Assembly (NCBI GenBank): GCA_029781135.1
Contig: JAKOXH010000010.1
Location: forward strand, 1 to 64,000
DNA: 64,000 nucleotides
Source: Planctomycetota bacterium
Lineage (GTDB): Bacteria; Planctomycetota; Planctomycetia; Pirellulales; Lacipirellulaceae
Reading direction: 5' to 3'
Position numbers and translations under genes: made by a program. This document shows, one piece after another, positions 32,519 through 41,087 of this stretch (positions are counted from its first letter, which is position 1; every line of letters begins with the position of its first letter). The notes beneath the pieces were generated by a model. The model did not search any database. It had not been told where the DNA came from and saw only the letters and a list, made by a program, of their open reading frames with translations.

Positions 32519-32593
32519 CTGTGGGAGGCGTCTCCGACGCCGATGACGCTATCCAATGCGGCACGAAATCGGCCTCGGAGAGGCCTCCCACAG
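32519..32593. repeat. R2 palindromic repeat, complete copy
   Basis: Outer ends CTGTGGGAGGC and GCCTCCCACAG. The left arm folds as GGCGTC-TCC-GACGCC and the right arm as GGCCTC-GGA-GAGGCC, so the stems differ by one compensatory pair and the loops are complementary. The centre GATGACGCTATCCAATGC is shared with the copy at 61564. Confidence 0.8.
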
Positions 32594-32640
32594 TTCACTG
32601 GCTGCACGAGCCTCTATCATACAAAACCCGCCTTGACAAA

Positions 32641-33384
32641 TCAGTTCGCGTTCTTTTTGCGTGAAACCCGTTGGCGCAGCGCGGCGATCGCCTCGCCCAT
32701 CGCCGCTCGATAAGCCGCTAATTCCGACGCTTTCTTCGGCCCTGGCGCTTTCACATAGCCCATAATATGAATTTCGGCCGCCACAAACTCATCCGCCACA
32801 TCGGCAATCTCGGCCGCAATATCGATCGGAATGTTCGTCACGCCATTGGCGTCGCCGTGGAGTAGATCGCCCGTCTGCACCGCGAGCCCGCCGACGCGGA
32901 CCGGCTGGCCAATTTCGATCGTTTGGCAATAGGCGTGCGAACAAATGGTGCCTCCCGTGAACACCGGATAATCGAGCGCCTTCACTTGGAGCAGGTCGCG
33001 ACCGCCGCCCGAAGTAATCAACCCAACGGAGCCAAATGCTTTGTAGGTACTGCACATCACTTCGCCGAACGTTGCACCCACGGGCGGATCATCGAGGTCT
33101 TGAAACACCACGACGGCCGGCCCCGGTAACTGGGCGAACTGCTCGACTTGCGTTTCCAACGAAACATACGTGCTCTTGCTGGGAACGGCGGCCGAACGAA
33201 ACATCGCCGTGGCGGCGAACCCGATCATCGGCGGCATTTCCGGGAATGCCGCCCGAATGCGGGCGTCCATATACCCGGTGTTGTTCAGCCGCACTTCGAA
33301 CAGCTCGATGATGTTGCAGATCGTCGGCGTATCGTACTGCGCGAGTTTTCTGAGCGTGGCCGGGGTGATCATTGAAGTTGCCAA
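32641..33384 (-). CDS. RraA-like / HMG aldolase-like family protein
   Basis: 247 residues. 'YDTPTICNIIELFEVR' at the N-terminus and 'GLITSGGGRDLLQVKALDYPVF' with the GG.RD-type active-site block are characteristic of the RraA/4-hydroxy-4-methyl-2-oxoglutarate aldolase family. Members include aldolases, decarboxylases and RNase E inhibitors; context does not choose among them, though a neighbouring hydroxyacid dehydrogenase favours 2-keto-acid metabolism. Divalent-metal binding is expected. It lies upstream of the dehydrogenase on the same strand, with the R2 repeat between. Confidence 0.82.
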   Translation of the reverse strand: MATSMITPATLRKLAQYDTPTICNIIELFEVRLNNTGYMDARIRAAFPEMPPMIGFAATAMFRSAAVPSKSTYVSLETQVEQFAQLPGPAVVVFQDLDDPPVGATFGEVMCSTYKAFGSVGLITSGGGRDLLQVKALDYPVFTGGTICSHAYCQTIEIGQPVRVGGLAVQTGDLLHGDANGVTNIPIDIAAEIADVADEFVAAEIHIMGYVKAPGPKKASELAAYRAAMGEAIAALRQRVSRKKNAN

Positions 33385-33538
33385 TGGAGAGACCTTTCGG
33401 CGGATTTACAACATGGAAAACTCGTAAGCGGGATCATGCCACGCGCGGTGTGAGAGGCGAATGCATAAGGATTTTGCCGCGCCACGGCTTCCAAGAAAAG
33501 GGTCACTCTTGAGAACCGCGCTGCCATTGAGCCCCGGG

Positions 33539-33616
33539 GTGCCATGGCCACTGCTCGGAGTGACCATACTGCGTTCGTGAGGACCGCATGTCCACGCAAA
33601 GCCGTGGACATGGCAC
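33539..33616. repeat. R3 palindromic repeat
   Basis: Ends GTGCCATGGCCACTGC and GTGGACATGGCAC; two hairpins separated by about 15 nt. It lies in the 286-bp gap between the RraA-like and PHP genes, where no gene is seen. Confidence 0.75.
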
Positions 33617-33670
33617 ACATGCAATTGGGTCGTCGGCCGTGAAGGCTTCAATCGTGCCGAGGGCGAACCA

Positions 33671-34444
33671 TCAACGGCGCGGCTTCTTGCGAGACGCCCG
33701 CACAAAATGGTGCGTGTGCTTAAGGGCAATGATCCCCAACAGCGGCAGCGTGACGGCCGACGCGCTTCCCCGCACCTTGAACCGCAACTTATCGGAAGTC
33801 TTCAGTGATTCAAAGAGTTTGCCTGAGGTAGGCTTGCCCGATGTCGCCAAAAATGTGCCGCTTGAACCGATGGTCCTCAAGCGGTGCGAATCGCTGCCCA
33901 CGGTCAGCCGTTTGCCGCATGTTGCCGCGTATTCGCTGGCCTTGCGGTTGGCCTCCCGATGCACGCCGCCGTTGTGCAGTTCAATCGCGTCGATGCCCTC
34001 CAAAATCGTCGCCACAAACGGCTGGCCACGCCGCCCGTGTTGGTATTCCAGCGATTTGCGCCCCAACGCGAACGGGTGAGCCAAGGAAATGTAGGCGCCC
34101 ATTTCGCGGGCGGAGTGCATACAGTCAATCGAACGCACCCACGACCGCACCATGAATCGACTGCGAAGCTTGGGCTCGATGGCCTTGATGAAGAACTCCT
34201 CAAGCAACTCCGCACTCGCGAAGTAAACCAGCAGATCAATGCCTTCCTCGGTGCCGACTTCGATCGCCGGAATCACCGGTGCGCGCTCGCGTTCGTAGAT
34301 AATCGTCGAGCCGCGAATCTCGTTGTGATCGGTCACGGCCACACCCAATTCGCGGTTACAGCAATAGCGTTCGATGCGCGGCACACCGGCCAAGCCATCC
34401 GAATAATGCGTGTGAATGTGGGTATCGACGAGCAGTTCGGTCAT
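33671..34444 (-). CDS. PHP-domain metal-dependent hydrolase
   Basis: 257 residues from ATG 34444; the upstream extension is rejected because it runs through repeats. 'LLVDTHIHTHYSDG' gives the HxHxH metal cluster, 'AVTDHNEIRG' the TDH block, and 'VGSDSHRLRTIG' the final D-x-H ligands. PHP proteins are phosphoesterases, such as nucleoside 5',3'-bisphosphate or oligonucleotide phosphatases. The substrate here is unknown. The last ~20 residues are very basic. Confidence 0.85.
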   Translation of the reverse strand: MTELLVDTHIHTHYSDGLAGVPRIERYCCNRELGVAVTDHNEIRGSTIIYERERAPVIPAIEVGTEEGIDLLVYFASAELLEEFFIKAIEPKLRSRFMVRSWVRSIDCMHSAREMGAYISLAHPFALGRKSLEYQHGRRGQPFVATILEGIDAIELHNGGVHREANRKASEYAATCGKRLTVGSDSHRLRTIGSSGTFLATSGKPTSGKLFESLKTSDKLRFKVRGSASAVTLPLLGIIALKHTHHFVRASRKKPRR

Positions 34445-34587
34445 GTTAGGAATGCTACGGCGGGAAGATTTGCAGGACAAGACTAGCGAAAGAGGACCGC
34501 AGGGTGCGGGCAACAGGGTGGCCGGGGTCGAGCCGAAGGCGAACCCCCAGTTCACCAGGCGCTGCTGACCGCGGAGATCGCCAAAGC

Positions 34588-34641
34588 GACCATGCCGTGG
34601 TGCTGGTTTCAATACCGGCGCGCAGCCGTGGGCTTGGCACG
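34588..34641. repeat. R3-related degenerate repeat
   Basis: GACCATGCCGTGGTGCTGG and GCAGCCGTGGGCTTGGCAC recall the two arms of R3 but with several changes. The preceding 34515-34553 stretch resembles the 27138 repeat. The whole gap 34445-34698 appears to be repeat debris. Confidence 0.5.
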
Positions 34642-34681
34642 CCAAAAAGTCTCACTCGATGCCGAGCGGAGTTTAAGCTCC

Positions 34682-34697
34682 TCAGGCTGAAGCCTGA
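34682..34697. repeat. TCAGGC-TGAA-GCCTGA hairpin
   Basis: A perfect 6-bp stem with a TGAA tetraloop directly after the stop of the beta-helix-like protein gene. It may work as an RNA-stabilising 3' end, or be another dispersed repeat. There is no T-run. Confidence 0.6.
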
Positions 34698-34698
34698 C

Positions 34699-35724
34699 CT
34701 ACCGCGCCGGCGTGCCGAGGCCAATCACGCGGTTGGTGAGTTTTGGCGAGAGGTCGGTGACGGTGCCGGGGGAGTGGACGATGGCGACGTTGTCGGCGGC
34801 CGATGTTTCGAAGACGAGTAGCGGGCCGGTGGGAAATGGGCGGGCGCTGAGCGTGAGCATATTGCGCGAACTGTAGACGCGGGCACCAATGGAAGGGTCG
34901 ATGCCTTGACAATCCAGGAAGGCTTCGATGCGGTTGTCGCAGGGCTTCGCATCGTCGGGGCTGCCGAGGCGGATGTGGTCGCGCGAGAGGTGGATGTTCG
35001 TCTCTTCGATCGTGTTGCGCGTGACGCCGCCGGTGAGCAAAAGGCCCGTGGCACAGCCGACCGTTTCGAGCACGGTGATTTTGTTGGCGTCGATCGAGCC
35101 CTCGCTGCCATCGAGCCACAGGCAGGTGCCCACCCAGGCGCGCGCTTGATCGAGCTTGCTGTTGTACGCATTGCCGCCCGGCCAAGCGCCGCCGCCACCC
35201 ACGAGGGCGTTGAACACGAACTCGGTCGACGTGATGACTTTGAAGCGGTCGGGGCCGGCCGTGGTGGGTTTGAGGCGGACGACCGCCCCATCGGAATTCG
35301 AAACGATGAGGCCAAAGCGGTAGGCACAGCTCATTTGGCTATCAAACACAACTGCGTCGCCGGTTTTGGGTGTGTAGTTGATGACGCAGTGGCCGCTATC
35401 GAGGCGGAAGTCCTGCATCCAGGGGATGCGGAGCGTCGTGCTGAGGTTGTAGATGATGGGCGAATTCTTGCCAGCCGTCCAACTGCCGCCGGCGATGTAA
35501 ACGTCTTTCACCTGAGCCTTGGCCGCATCGAGCGCTTCTTGCAGGCCGGATGTTTTCGTGCTGGGCGTTTTCGGGCCGAAGTCCCCGCCGTCCTCCGGGC
35601 CGTTCGGCGAGACGATGAGTTGATTGGTGGGGCGGGCGGAAGGGGTGGGTTCGGCAGCGGAGGCGAGTCGAATAATGGCCAATGAGAGAATGGCGACGCA
35701 AAGCGCGACGGTGAGGCGTAACAT
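34699..35724 (-). CDS. Secreted protein, probable right-handed beta-helix
   Basis: 341 residues. Residues 1-23 ('MLRLTVALCVAILSLAIIRL..ASA') form a signal peptide. The opening of the mature part, 'VSPNGPEDGGDFGPKT', and the repetitive 'NKITVLETVGCATGLLLTGG' with 'RNTIEETNIHLS' resemble pectate-lyase-like beta-helix proteins. No catalytic residues can be named. It is likely periplasmic or extracellular. The neighbouring kinase gene upstream is on the same strand but about 100 bp away. Confidence 0.65.
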   Translation of the reverse strand: MLRLTVALCVAILSLAIIRLASAAEPTPSARPTNQLIVSPNGPEDGGDFGPKTPSTKTSGLQEALDAAKAQVKDVYIAGGSWTAGKNSPIIYNLSTTLRIPWMQDFRLDSGHCVINYTPKTGDAVVFDSQMSCAYRFGLIVSNSDGAVVRLKPTTAGPDRFKVITSTEFVFNALVGGGGAWPGGNAYNSKLDQARAWVGTCLWLDGSEGSIDANKITVLETVGCATGLLLTGGVTRNTIEETNIHLSRDHIRLGSPDDAKPCDNRIEAFLDCQGIDPSIGARVYSSRNMLTLSARPFPTGPLLVFETSAADNVAIVHSPGTVTDLSPKLTNRVIGLGTPAR

Positions 35725-35825
35725 CGGCGCTTGTCCGGGCGTTTTAAGGTTTGCGACTCGATGACGTCTGATATGATCGCAGCCGCGTAGCCGCGGCCGC
35801 TAAACAACTGACCGTGAGTAACTGT

Positions 35826-38108
35826 TTATGGTTGGTCGATCGTTACATCGTACCGGCGGTTGGCGGTACGCGAGGCATTCGCGATGTTGGATTCGGTGAG
35901 GGCCGTGGTTTGGCCGCGTTCATGGCGGCCCCACCAGGCGTCGGCTTCTTCGACACTCCACTGCGTCGCTTCGGGGCAGCGGGTGAGGAGCATGGCGAGG
36001 TCGCGGGCCGTTTGCGGGCGCTTGGCTCGCGATTTTTCCAGGCACGCCAGCAGGGCTGATTCGAGAGCGGCGGGGATTGGCGATTTCGTCCGCTCGGAAG
36101 GCGGCGTCGGCGGCGTCGCCACATGCTTTTGGCATAGATCGACGACGTTGTCGGCATCGAACACGGGCGCGCCGGTGAGCAGAAAATAGCCGACCGCTCC
36201 CACGGCGTACAGGTCGCTACGGGCGTCGACCGAGTTGGGCAGTTGGATCGCCTCGGGCGACATGTAGAGCGGCGTACCGGTAAGCGAGGCCTGCTGCGTG
36301 AGGCCGGCTTGCTTCTGTTCGTCGAGAGCTTTCACCAAGCCGAAGTCAAGAACTTTCACCACATCAGGCTGGCCGCCGCGGCGGTTGAGCATGATGTTGG
36401 CCGGTTTGATGTCGCGGTGTACGAGGCCGAGCGAATGAGCTTCGTAGAGTGAGCCGCACACCTGGTTGAGGATGTGAATTACGCGCGATACCGGTTGCGG
36501 GCCGTAACGTTCGACGAGCGTTTGCAGATCGATGCCGTCGAGGTATTCCATCGCGTAATAGAAGACGCCTTCCGGCGTGCGACCATAGTCGTAAATGGCC
36601 ACGGTGCTCGGGTTGTTGAGCTGGCTCGTGATTTGCACTTCGCGCTCGAAGCGTTCGAGCGCAGCCGGGTTGACCTTATCGACATCGAGCATCTTCACGG
36701 CGGTCGGCCGGCGGAGCATAGCGTGATGGGCTTTGTAGACGACGCCCATGCCGCCCGCGCCAAGCTTCTGTTCCAGTTTGTATTGGCCAATTTGCTGGGC
36801 TTCGATCGCGGCCTTTTGGGCTTCGCGGCGCGAGCGGGCCAAGAGCAGCGTGAACACGAAGATAGCGGCGGCACTGATGACGAGCAGCGCGAAGAGCCCC
36901 CAGAAGACCCACCGCAGGATGTTGAGTGGCCGGAAGGCTTCTTCGTAATCCATTTCGGTGATGACGCCGACGTCGCCGCGATTGAGCCATTTCCAGGCAC
37001 CCACGACCGGGCGGCCGCGGTAATCGCGGTAACCGGCGACGTTTTCACCCGGCCGATTGGCGATCACTTCATCCGCTGCGTAGGTGAGCGGCAGTTCGTG
37101 GCGGCGCTTCGCCGGATGAAAACCTCGGGTAATATCGCCGCCAGGGTCGCGAACCAGCAACTGCAGGAGCGAGCGAGAATCTTCTTGATCGGCAAGCAGC
37201 CCGTGCAGGATAAGACTGCTATCGAACCGGCTTTGCGAAACCATGCGGCCGGTTCTATCGATCGCGTAGGTTTCGCCCGATTCGCCAAACTGGCCGAGGC
37301 TCATAATGCGGCTGAATTCCTTCTCGGGATTGATCCGCAGGCCAAGTACGCCGACCACTTGGAAACTGTCATCGCGAATGGGCGCGACGACAAACATGGT
37401 CGGAACACCGGTACGCATGCGGCCAGTGTCATCCTTCATCGCCACGACGCTGGGGAACGGTGCGGAGAGGATCGTTTCGCCATCCAAGGCATGGGTGAGA
37501 AACGAGCGGTATTCGGCGATGTCTTGTTGGCCGATCATTTCGACGCGCCCGGAGGCGACGATCCGCCGTTTCTTGTCGGCTACGATATAGCCGACGTAGT
37601 TGTGCGCGGTGAGCGCGGGGCCAAGTGACTTTTCGAGTTTGGCGCGAAGCGTGTCGACAGATTCAACAGGACCGGCGCTGGTCGCAGCAGGAGCATTTGG
37701 AGTCGCGGAACTGTTTGCAGCAGTCGGGGCAGCGGCGGACGCGGGAGGTGTCGACGCTTCGAGCAGCGGGTAGACGATGCGGCGGATGTCGACGTTGTTG
37801 GCGAGCGATTGGGCGTTCGATTCCTGGACGTGCGACCAGGTTTCGAGCATGGCGGCCTCCAAATCGACGAGCGTCTGCAATTGAGATTGCAGGCCCTCGC
37901 GCATCGTGTTTTCGATCGAGCGACGCACCAAGAAGCCGATCAGCGAGAGCAGCACGACGGCGAGGATCGGCCAAACCCACAACTGACGTTTAAGGAACAG
38001 GCCGGTCCGCGAGATCGTGCGGCCGACGCTAGTGTGGGCCCAGGTCATGTGGGCACCAGCGCGAGGGCGCTGCGTTTGGAGACTACGTAGCCAGGCAAAT
38101 GGATTCAT
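35826..38108 (-). CDS. Membrane Ser/Thr protein kinase with N-terminal cache-like sensor
   Basis: 760 residues. TM1 spans ~43-62, an extracytoplasmic sensor ~63-397 ('YIVADKKRRIVASGRV', 'VVGVLGLRINPEKEF' suggest a double-cache fold) and TM2 ~398-425. The kinase starts near 443: 'LGAGGMGVVYKA' loop, Lys472, HRD at 564-566, DFG at 588-590, 'GTPLYMSPEA'. All key catalytic residues are present. It would sense an extracellular ligand and phosphorylate cytoplasmic proteins. Most planctomycete kinases place the kinase at the N-terminus, so this order is notable. Confidence 0.92.
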   Translation of the reverse strand: MNPFAWLRSLQTQRPRAGAHMTWAHTSVGRTISRTGLFLKRQLWVWPILAVVLLSLIGFLVRRSIENTMREGLQSQLQTLVDLEAAMLETWSHVQESNAQSLANNVDIRRIVYPLLEASTPPASAAAPTAANSSATPNAPAATSAGPVESVDTLRAKLEKSLGPALTAHNYVGYIVADKKRRIVASGRVEMIGQQDIAEYRSFLTHALDGETILSAPFPSVVAMKDDTGRMRTGVPTMFVVAPIRDDSFQVVGVLGLRINPEKEFSRIMSLGQFGESGETYAIDRTGRMVSQSRFDSSLILHGLLADQEDSRSLLQLLVRDPGGDITRGFHPAKRRHELPLTYAADEVIANRPGENVAGYRDYRGRPVVGAWKWLNRGDVGVITEMDYEEAFRPLNILRWVFWGLFALLVISAAAIFVFTLLLARSRREAQKAAIEAQQIGQYKLEQKLGAGGMGVVYKAHHAMLRRPTAVKMLDVDKVNPAALERFEREVQITSQLNNPSTVAIYDYGRTPEGVFYYAMEYLDGIDLQTLVERYGPQPVSRVIHILNQVCGSLYEAHSLGLVHRDIKPANIMLNRRGGQPDVVKVLDFGLVKALDEQKQAGLTQQASLTGTPLYMSPEAIQLPNSVDARSDLYAVGAVGYFLLTGAPVFDADNVVDLCQKHVATPPTPPSERTKSPIPAALESALLACLEKSRAKRPQTARDLAMLLTRCPEATQWSVEEADAWWGRHERGQTTALTESNIANASRTANRRYDVTIDQP

Positions 38109-38298
38109 GAAAGATCGAAATCGTCACTAAGTCAGCAGAGTAGATTGGCCTGCTCCTAGTATAGTTACGGGACGTGCGAGTTGTGGCGGCGGCTTACACG
38201 ACTTTTCTACTCAGCACATGCTGTATTTGGGCGATGCATTGAACTCTTCACGCAGAAAAAAGGGTTGATTTGTCGTGCGGCCAGGCGAGAATAGGGGC

Positions 38299-38529
38299 AT
38301 GGAAATCTTAGGACAGATACAAAACGGCGTCGTGGTGCTGGCAGGCGGCTCCGCCTTGCCTGAGGGAGCGGTAGTCACCGTCACCTATCGGGGCGAGCCA
38401 ATCGAAAATGCCGCGAAGTGCAAAACTCGGATCCAGGTGCCGATCGTACGCACCGGTCAGCCCGGAACCCTCGTCCTGACGAATAATAGGATTGCCGAGA
38501 TTCTGGATCATGAAGACGCTCATTCCTGA
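38299..38529 (+). CDS. VapB-like antitoxin
   Basis: 76 residues from ATG 38299; an upstream in-frame start at 38275 is less likely. 'MEILGQIQNGVVVLAGGSAL' followed by 'EGAVVTVTY' is typical of the short beta-rich antitoxins paired with PIN toxins. It overlaps the toxin gene by 20 bp, the usual arrangement. It should bind and neutralise the PIN protein and repress the shared promoter. Confidence 0.75.
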   Translation: MEILGQIQNGVVVLAGGSALPEGAVVTVTYRGEPIENAAKCKTRIQVPIVRTGQPGTLVLTNNRIAEILDHEDAHS

Positions 38530-38938
38530 CGTCAATGTTTGGCTGGCGCTCACGTTTGATTCACATGTTCATCATGCGGTTGCCAAGGCTTGGTTTGATG
38601 GAATAGCGGACGGACTTTGCCTATTTTGCCGAATGACGCAGCAAGGTTTCTTGCGATTGGCGAGCAATAGATCGGTATTTGGCGACAGCGCTCTGTCGCT
38701 CAATGGAGCATGGAGAGTGTACGACATTCTGCAAGGCGACCCGCGTGTATCGTTTATCGATGAACCAGTGGGGATCGAAGTGGTCTGGCGCCAGTTCACA
38801 GATAGTCAAACAGCACCCCCCAAAGTCTGGATGGATGCTTATCTGGCAGCGTTCGCAAAAAGCGGAAACCTCGATCTTGTGAGCTTTGATCGTGGCCTGC
38901 TTCAATTTGCCGACATTCGCTCAACCATCCTGAGTTAA
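38510..38938 (+). CDS. VapC-like PIN-domain toxin
   Basis: 142 residues from ATG 38510. 'LIPDVNVWLAL' supplies the first acidic residue (Asp7), 'KVWMDAYLAAFAK' an Asp in the third motif, and 'LVSFDRGLLQF' the last conserved Asp. This is the PIN ribonuclease pattern of VapC toxins, which cut tRNA or rRNA. It is co-transcribed with the overlapping antitoxin. Confidence 0.85.
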   Translation: MKTLIPDVNVWLALTFDSHVHHAVAKAWFDGIADGLCLFCRMTQQGFLRLASNRSVFGDSALSLNGAWRVYDILQGDPRVSFIDEPVGIEVVWRQFTDSQTAPPKVWMDAYLAAFAKSGNLDLVSFDRGLLQFADIRSTILS

Positions 38939-39025
38939 TCGAATAGGCAGACGAGACAATTGCGAAGTACGTCGGGCTGCAATGATCGGAGCACAGCGAC
39001 TCACACAGCAAAAGAACGGTCCATC

Positions 39026-40726
39026 ATGGCTAATCGCAATACGCTCGGCGGCGTGATTCACGCCTATCAGAAATATGACCCGATGCGGTTCCCCAGCCCC
39101 ACGCAGCCGCCGCCGGATTTGGCGTCGGCGGCGATGGAACACATGCTGATGTTCGGCGAGCGCCGCGAACTGACCGAGGAAGAGCTCGCGCGGGCAGTGC
39201 GGATCGATCCGAGCCAGATTGCCGGGTTGGGGCCGAGCATCGATGCGCTGATCGCGATGCTCAAAGAGCGGAAGCGCAAAATCTTGGAACGGTATGAAAC
39301 GCGGACCGTCCGGCAGCGGGCACACCACGCCTTTCTCGATCAAGCGAAGGAAACGCAGGTTCCCAAAAAATTTCGGCAAGCGTTCTATCGAGCGGTGAAG
39401 GCCGAACAGCTTCGCGACTTGGAGCGGTTGTGGTACGCGGCGGGCGACGATCAATCGCCGTGGGCGGGGGCGCTGGTGAATGTCATCGAGCGGCTCGGCG
39501 AGAAGTACGAAGTCGATATCCTTGCGGCAAAGTACGATTTTACCGGCCACGAAGCAATGACCGTGCCACAGGCGCTGGCCATCAAAGAGGAACTCGAAAA
39601 GATCGACGAATTGCTCAAGCAGTTGGAAGAGGCACGCAAGACGGCCAAGATCGGCATCATCGATATGGACTTGCTCTCGGAGTTTGCCGAGCCGGGCGAT
39701 GTCGATCAACTGAGCGAACTCCAGCAAAAGGTGCAAGACTACTTGCGGCAGATGGCCGAGCAACAGGGGCTCGAACAGAAGGCCGGCAACTATCGGCTGA
39801 CGCCGAAGGCGCTGCGGCTGTTTCAGGGCAAGTTGCTCGATCGATTGTTCAGCGAGCTGGCACCTTCGCGCACGGGGCGGCATCAGGGGCCGATCTTAGG
39901 CGAAGGGGCCGTCGAAATGCAGTTGACGAAGCAGTATGAATTTGGGGATTCAATTGCGAATCTCGACATCCCCGGCACGTTCATCAACGCGCTCGTGCGC
40001 AACGGGCCAAGCGTGCCTGTGCGATTCGATGCGAGCGATATCCAGGTGCATCGCACGCGGAACACGCCGAAGTGCGCGACGTGCGTGCTCATGGATATGA
40101 GCGGCTCGATGCGGTACGAGGGGCAGTACATCGCTGTCAAGCGGATGGGGCTCGCGATCGAGGGGCTCATTCGCTCGGAGTACCCCGGCGATTGGATTCG
40201 GTTCATCGAGGTGTATTCGTTCGCGAAGCCGGTCGAGCCGGGGAAGATTGCGAACCTGATGCCGAAGCCGGTGACGTTATATGACCCAGTGATCGCGCTG
40301 CGGGCCGATATGAGCCGGGACGACGTCAGCGAACATCGCATCCCGCCCCACTTTACGAACTTGCAGCACGGCCTGCAGCTCGCGCGGCGGATGCTCGCGA
40401 CACAGGATACGCCCAACCGGCAAATCGTTTTGATCACCGATGGCCTGCCGACGGCCCATTTCGAAGGGCAGATGTTGTACCTGCTGTACCCGCCCGATCC
40501 GCGGACGGAGGCCGCGACGATGCGCGAGGGCCTGGCCTGCCAGCGCGAAGGTATAACGATCAATCTGTTTTTGCTGCCGAGCTGGTCGCAGACCGAGGAG
40601 GACGTGCGATTCGCGTTTCGGTTGGCCGAATCGACCAGCGGACGCGTGTTTTTTACGGCCGGGAAAGACCTGGATCGGTACGTGGTCTGGGATTACCTTA
40701 AGCGGCGACGGGAGCTGGTGAATTAG
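39026..40726 (+). CDS. VWA-domain protein
   Basis: 566 residues from ATG 39026. The C-terminal ~220 residues form a von Willebrand A domain with the MIDAS motif 'DMSGSM' (Asp357, Ser359, Ser361) and 'VLITDGLPTAHFEG'. The N-terminal half is helical and charged. VWA proteins of this size without signal peptide often act with AAA ATPases of the MoxR type, but none is adjacent. It is probably cytoplasmic. The gene follows the VapBC pair by 87 bp and may have its own promoter. Confidence 0.82.
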   Translation: MANRNTLGGVIHAYQKYDPMRFPSPTQPPPDLASAAMEHMLMFGERRELTEEELARAVRIDPSQIAGLGPSIDALIAMLKERKRKILERYETRTVRQRAHHAFLDQAKETQVPKKFRQAFYRAVKAEQLRDLERLWYAAGDDQSPWAGALVNVIERLGEKYEVDILAAKYDFTGHEAMTVPQALAIKEELEKIDELLKQLEEARKTAKIGIIDMDLLSEFAEPGDVDQLSELQQKVQDYLRQMAEQQGLEQKAGNYRLTPKALRLFQGKLLDRLFSELAPSRTGRHQGPILGEGAVEMQLTKQYEFGDSIANLDIPGTFINALVRNGPSVPVRFDASDIQVHRTRNTPKCATCVLMDMSGSMRYEGQYIAVKRMGLAIEGLIRSEYPGDWIRFIEVYSFAKPVEPGKIANLMPKPVTLYDPVIALRADMSRDDVSEHRIPPHFTNLQHGLQLARRMLATQDTPNRQIVLITDGLPTAHFEGQMLYLLYPPDPRTEAATMREGLACQREGITINLFLLPSWSQTEEDVRFAFRLAESTSGRVFFTAGKDLDRYVVWDYLKRRRELVN

Positions 40727-41087
40727 CGTTTGTTGTTGGTGGGCTTGGAGTTAGGAAGATGATAACTACCGCCCGCGGAAGCGGGCTCGCCGTCCTGAAC
40801 GCCGTCAAATGCGTTGGATCGGGCGGGCCGCAAGGGTCGTTTCGACGGGGCGTCGCCGCTATAATGCCGCATCACGGATGAAGGGCGCGGGCAATATTTG
40901 CCGGCGTTTTTTGGCGCTTTCAACGCCTGGGCACGTGAGTTGCCGATGACGATCAAGGCGTAATCGTGTCGGTCAAGGAAGTTCTTGCCGCTGCGTGCCC
41001 GCAATAGCTAGTGAACCACGATGCTTAGAGCTTTGTGGTCTCGCTGCCCCCTCCGCTCCCGTTTCCCCGCCTCCAGGAGATTTCCCG
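40727..41087. other. Intergenic region with tetraloop hairpin
   Basis: No gene supported. A GCCCGC-GGAA-GCGGGC hairpin with a GNRA-type loop is at 40771-40786. TATAAT at 40860-40865 could be a -10 box for the next gene, but no -35 box fits. CCAGGAGA at 41073-41080 is the ribosome site of the following TTG-started gene. Confidence 0.45.

Noticed and set aside
36474..37628. 384-codon plus-strand frame
   Set aside because: Antisense of the Ser/Thr kinase, which has all catalytic motifs.
38921..39883. 320-codon minus-strand frame
   Set aside because: Antisense of the VWA-domain gene.
40860..40865. TATAAT as a promoter of the secreted-protein gene at 41088
   Set aside because: No acceptable -35 box at 16-18 bp; mentioned only in the region entry.
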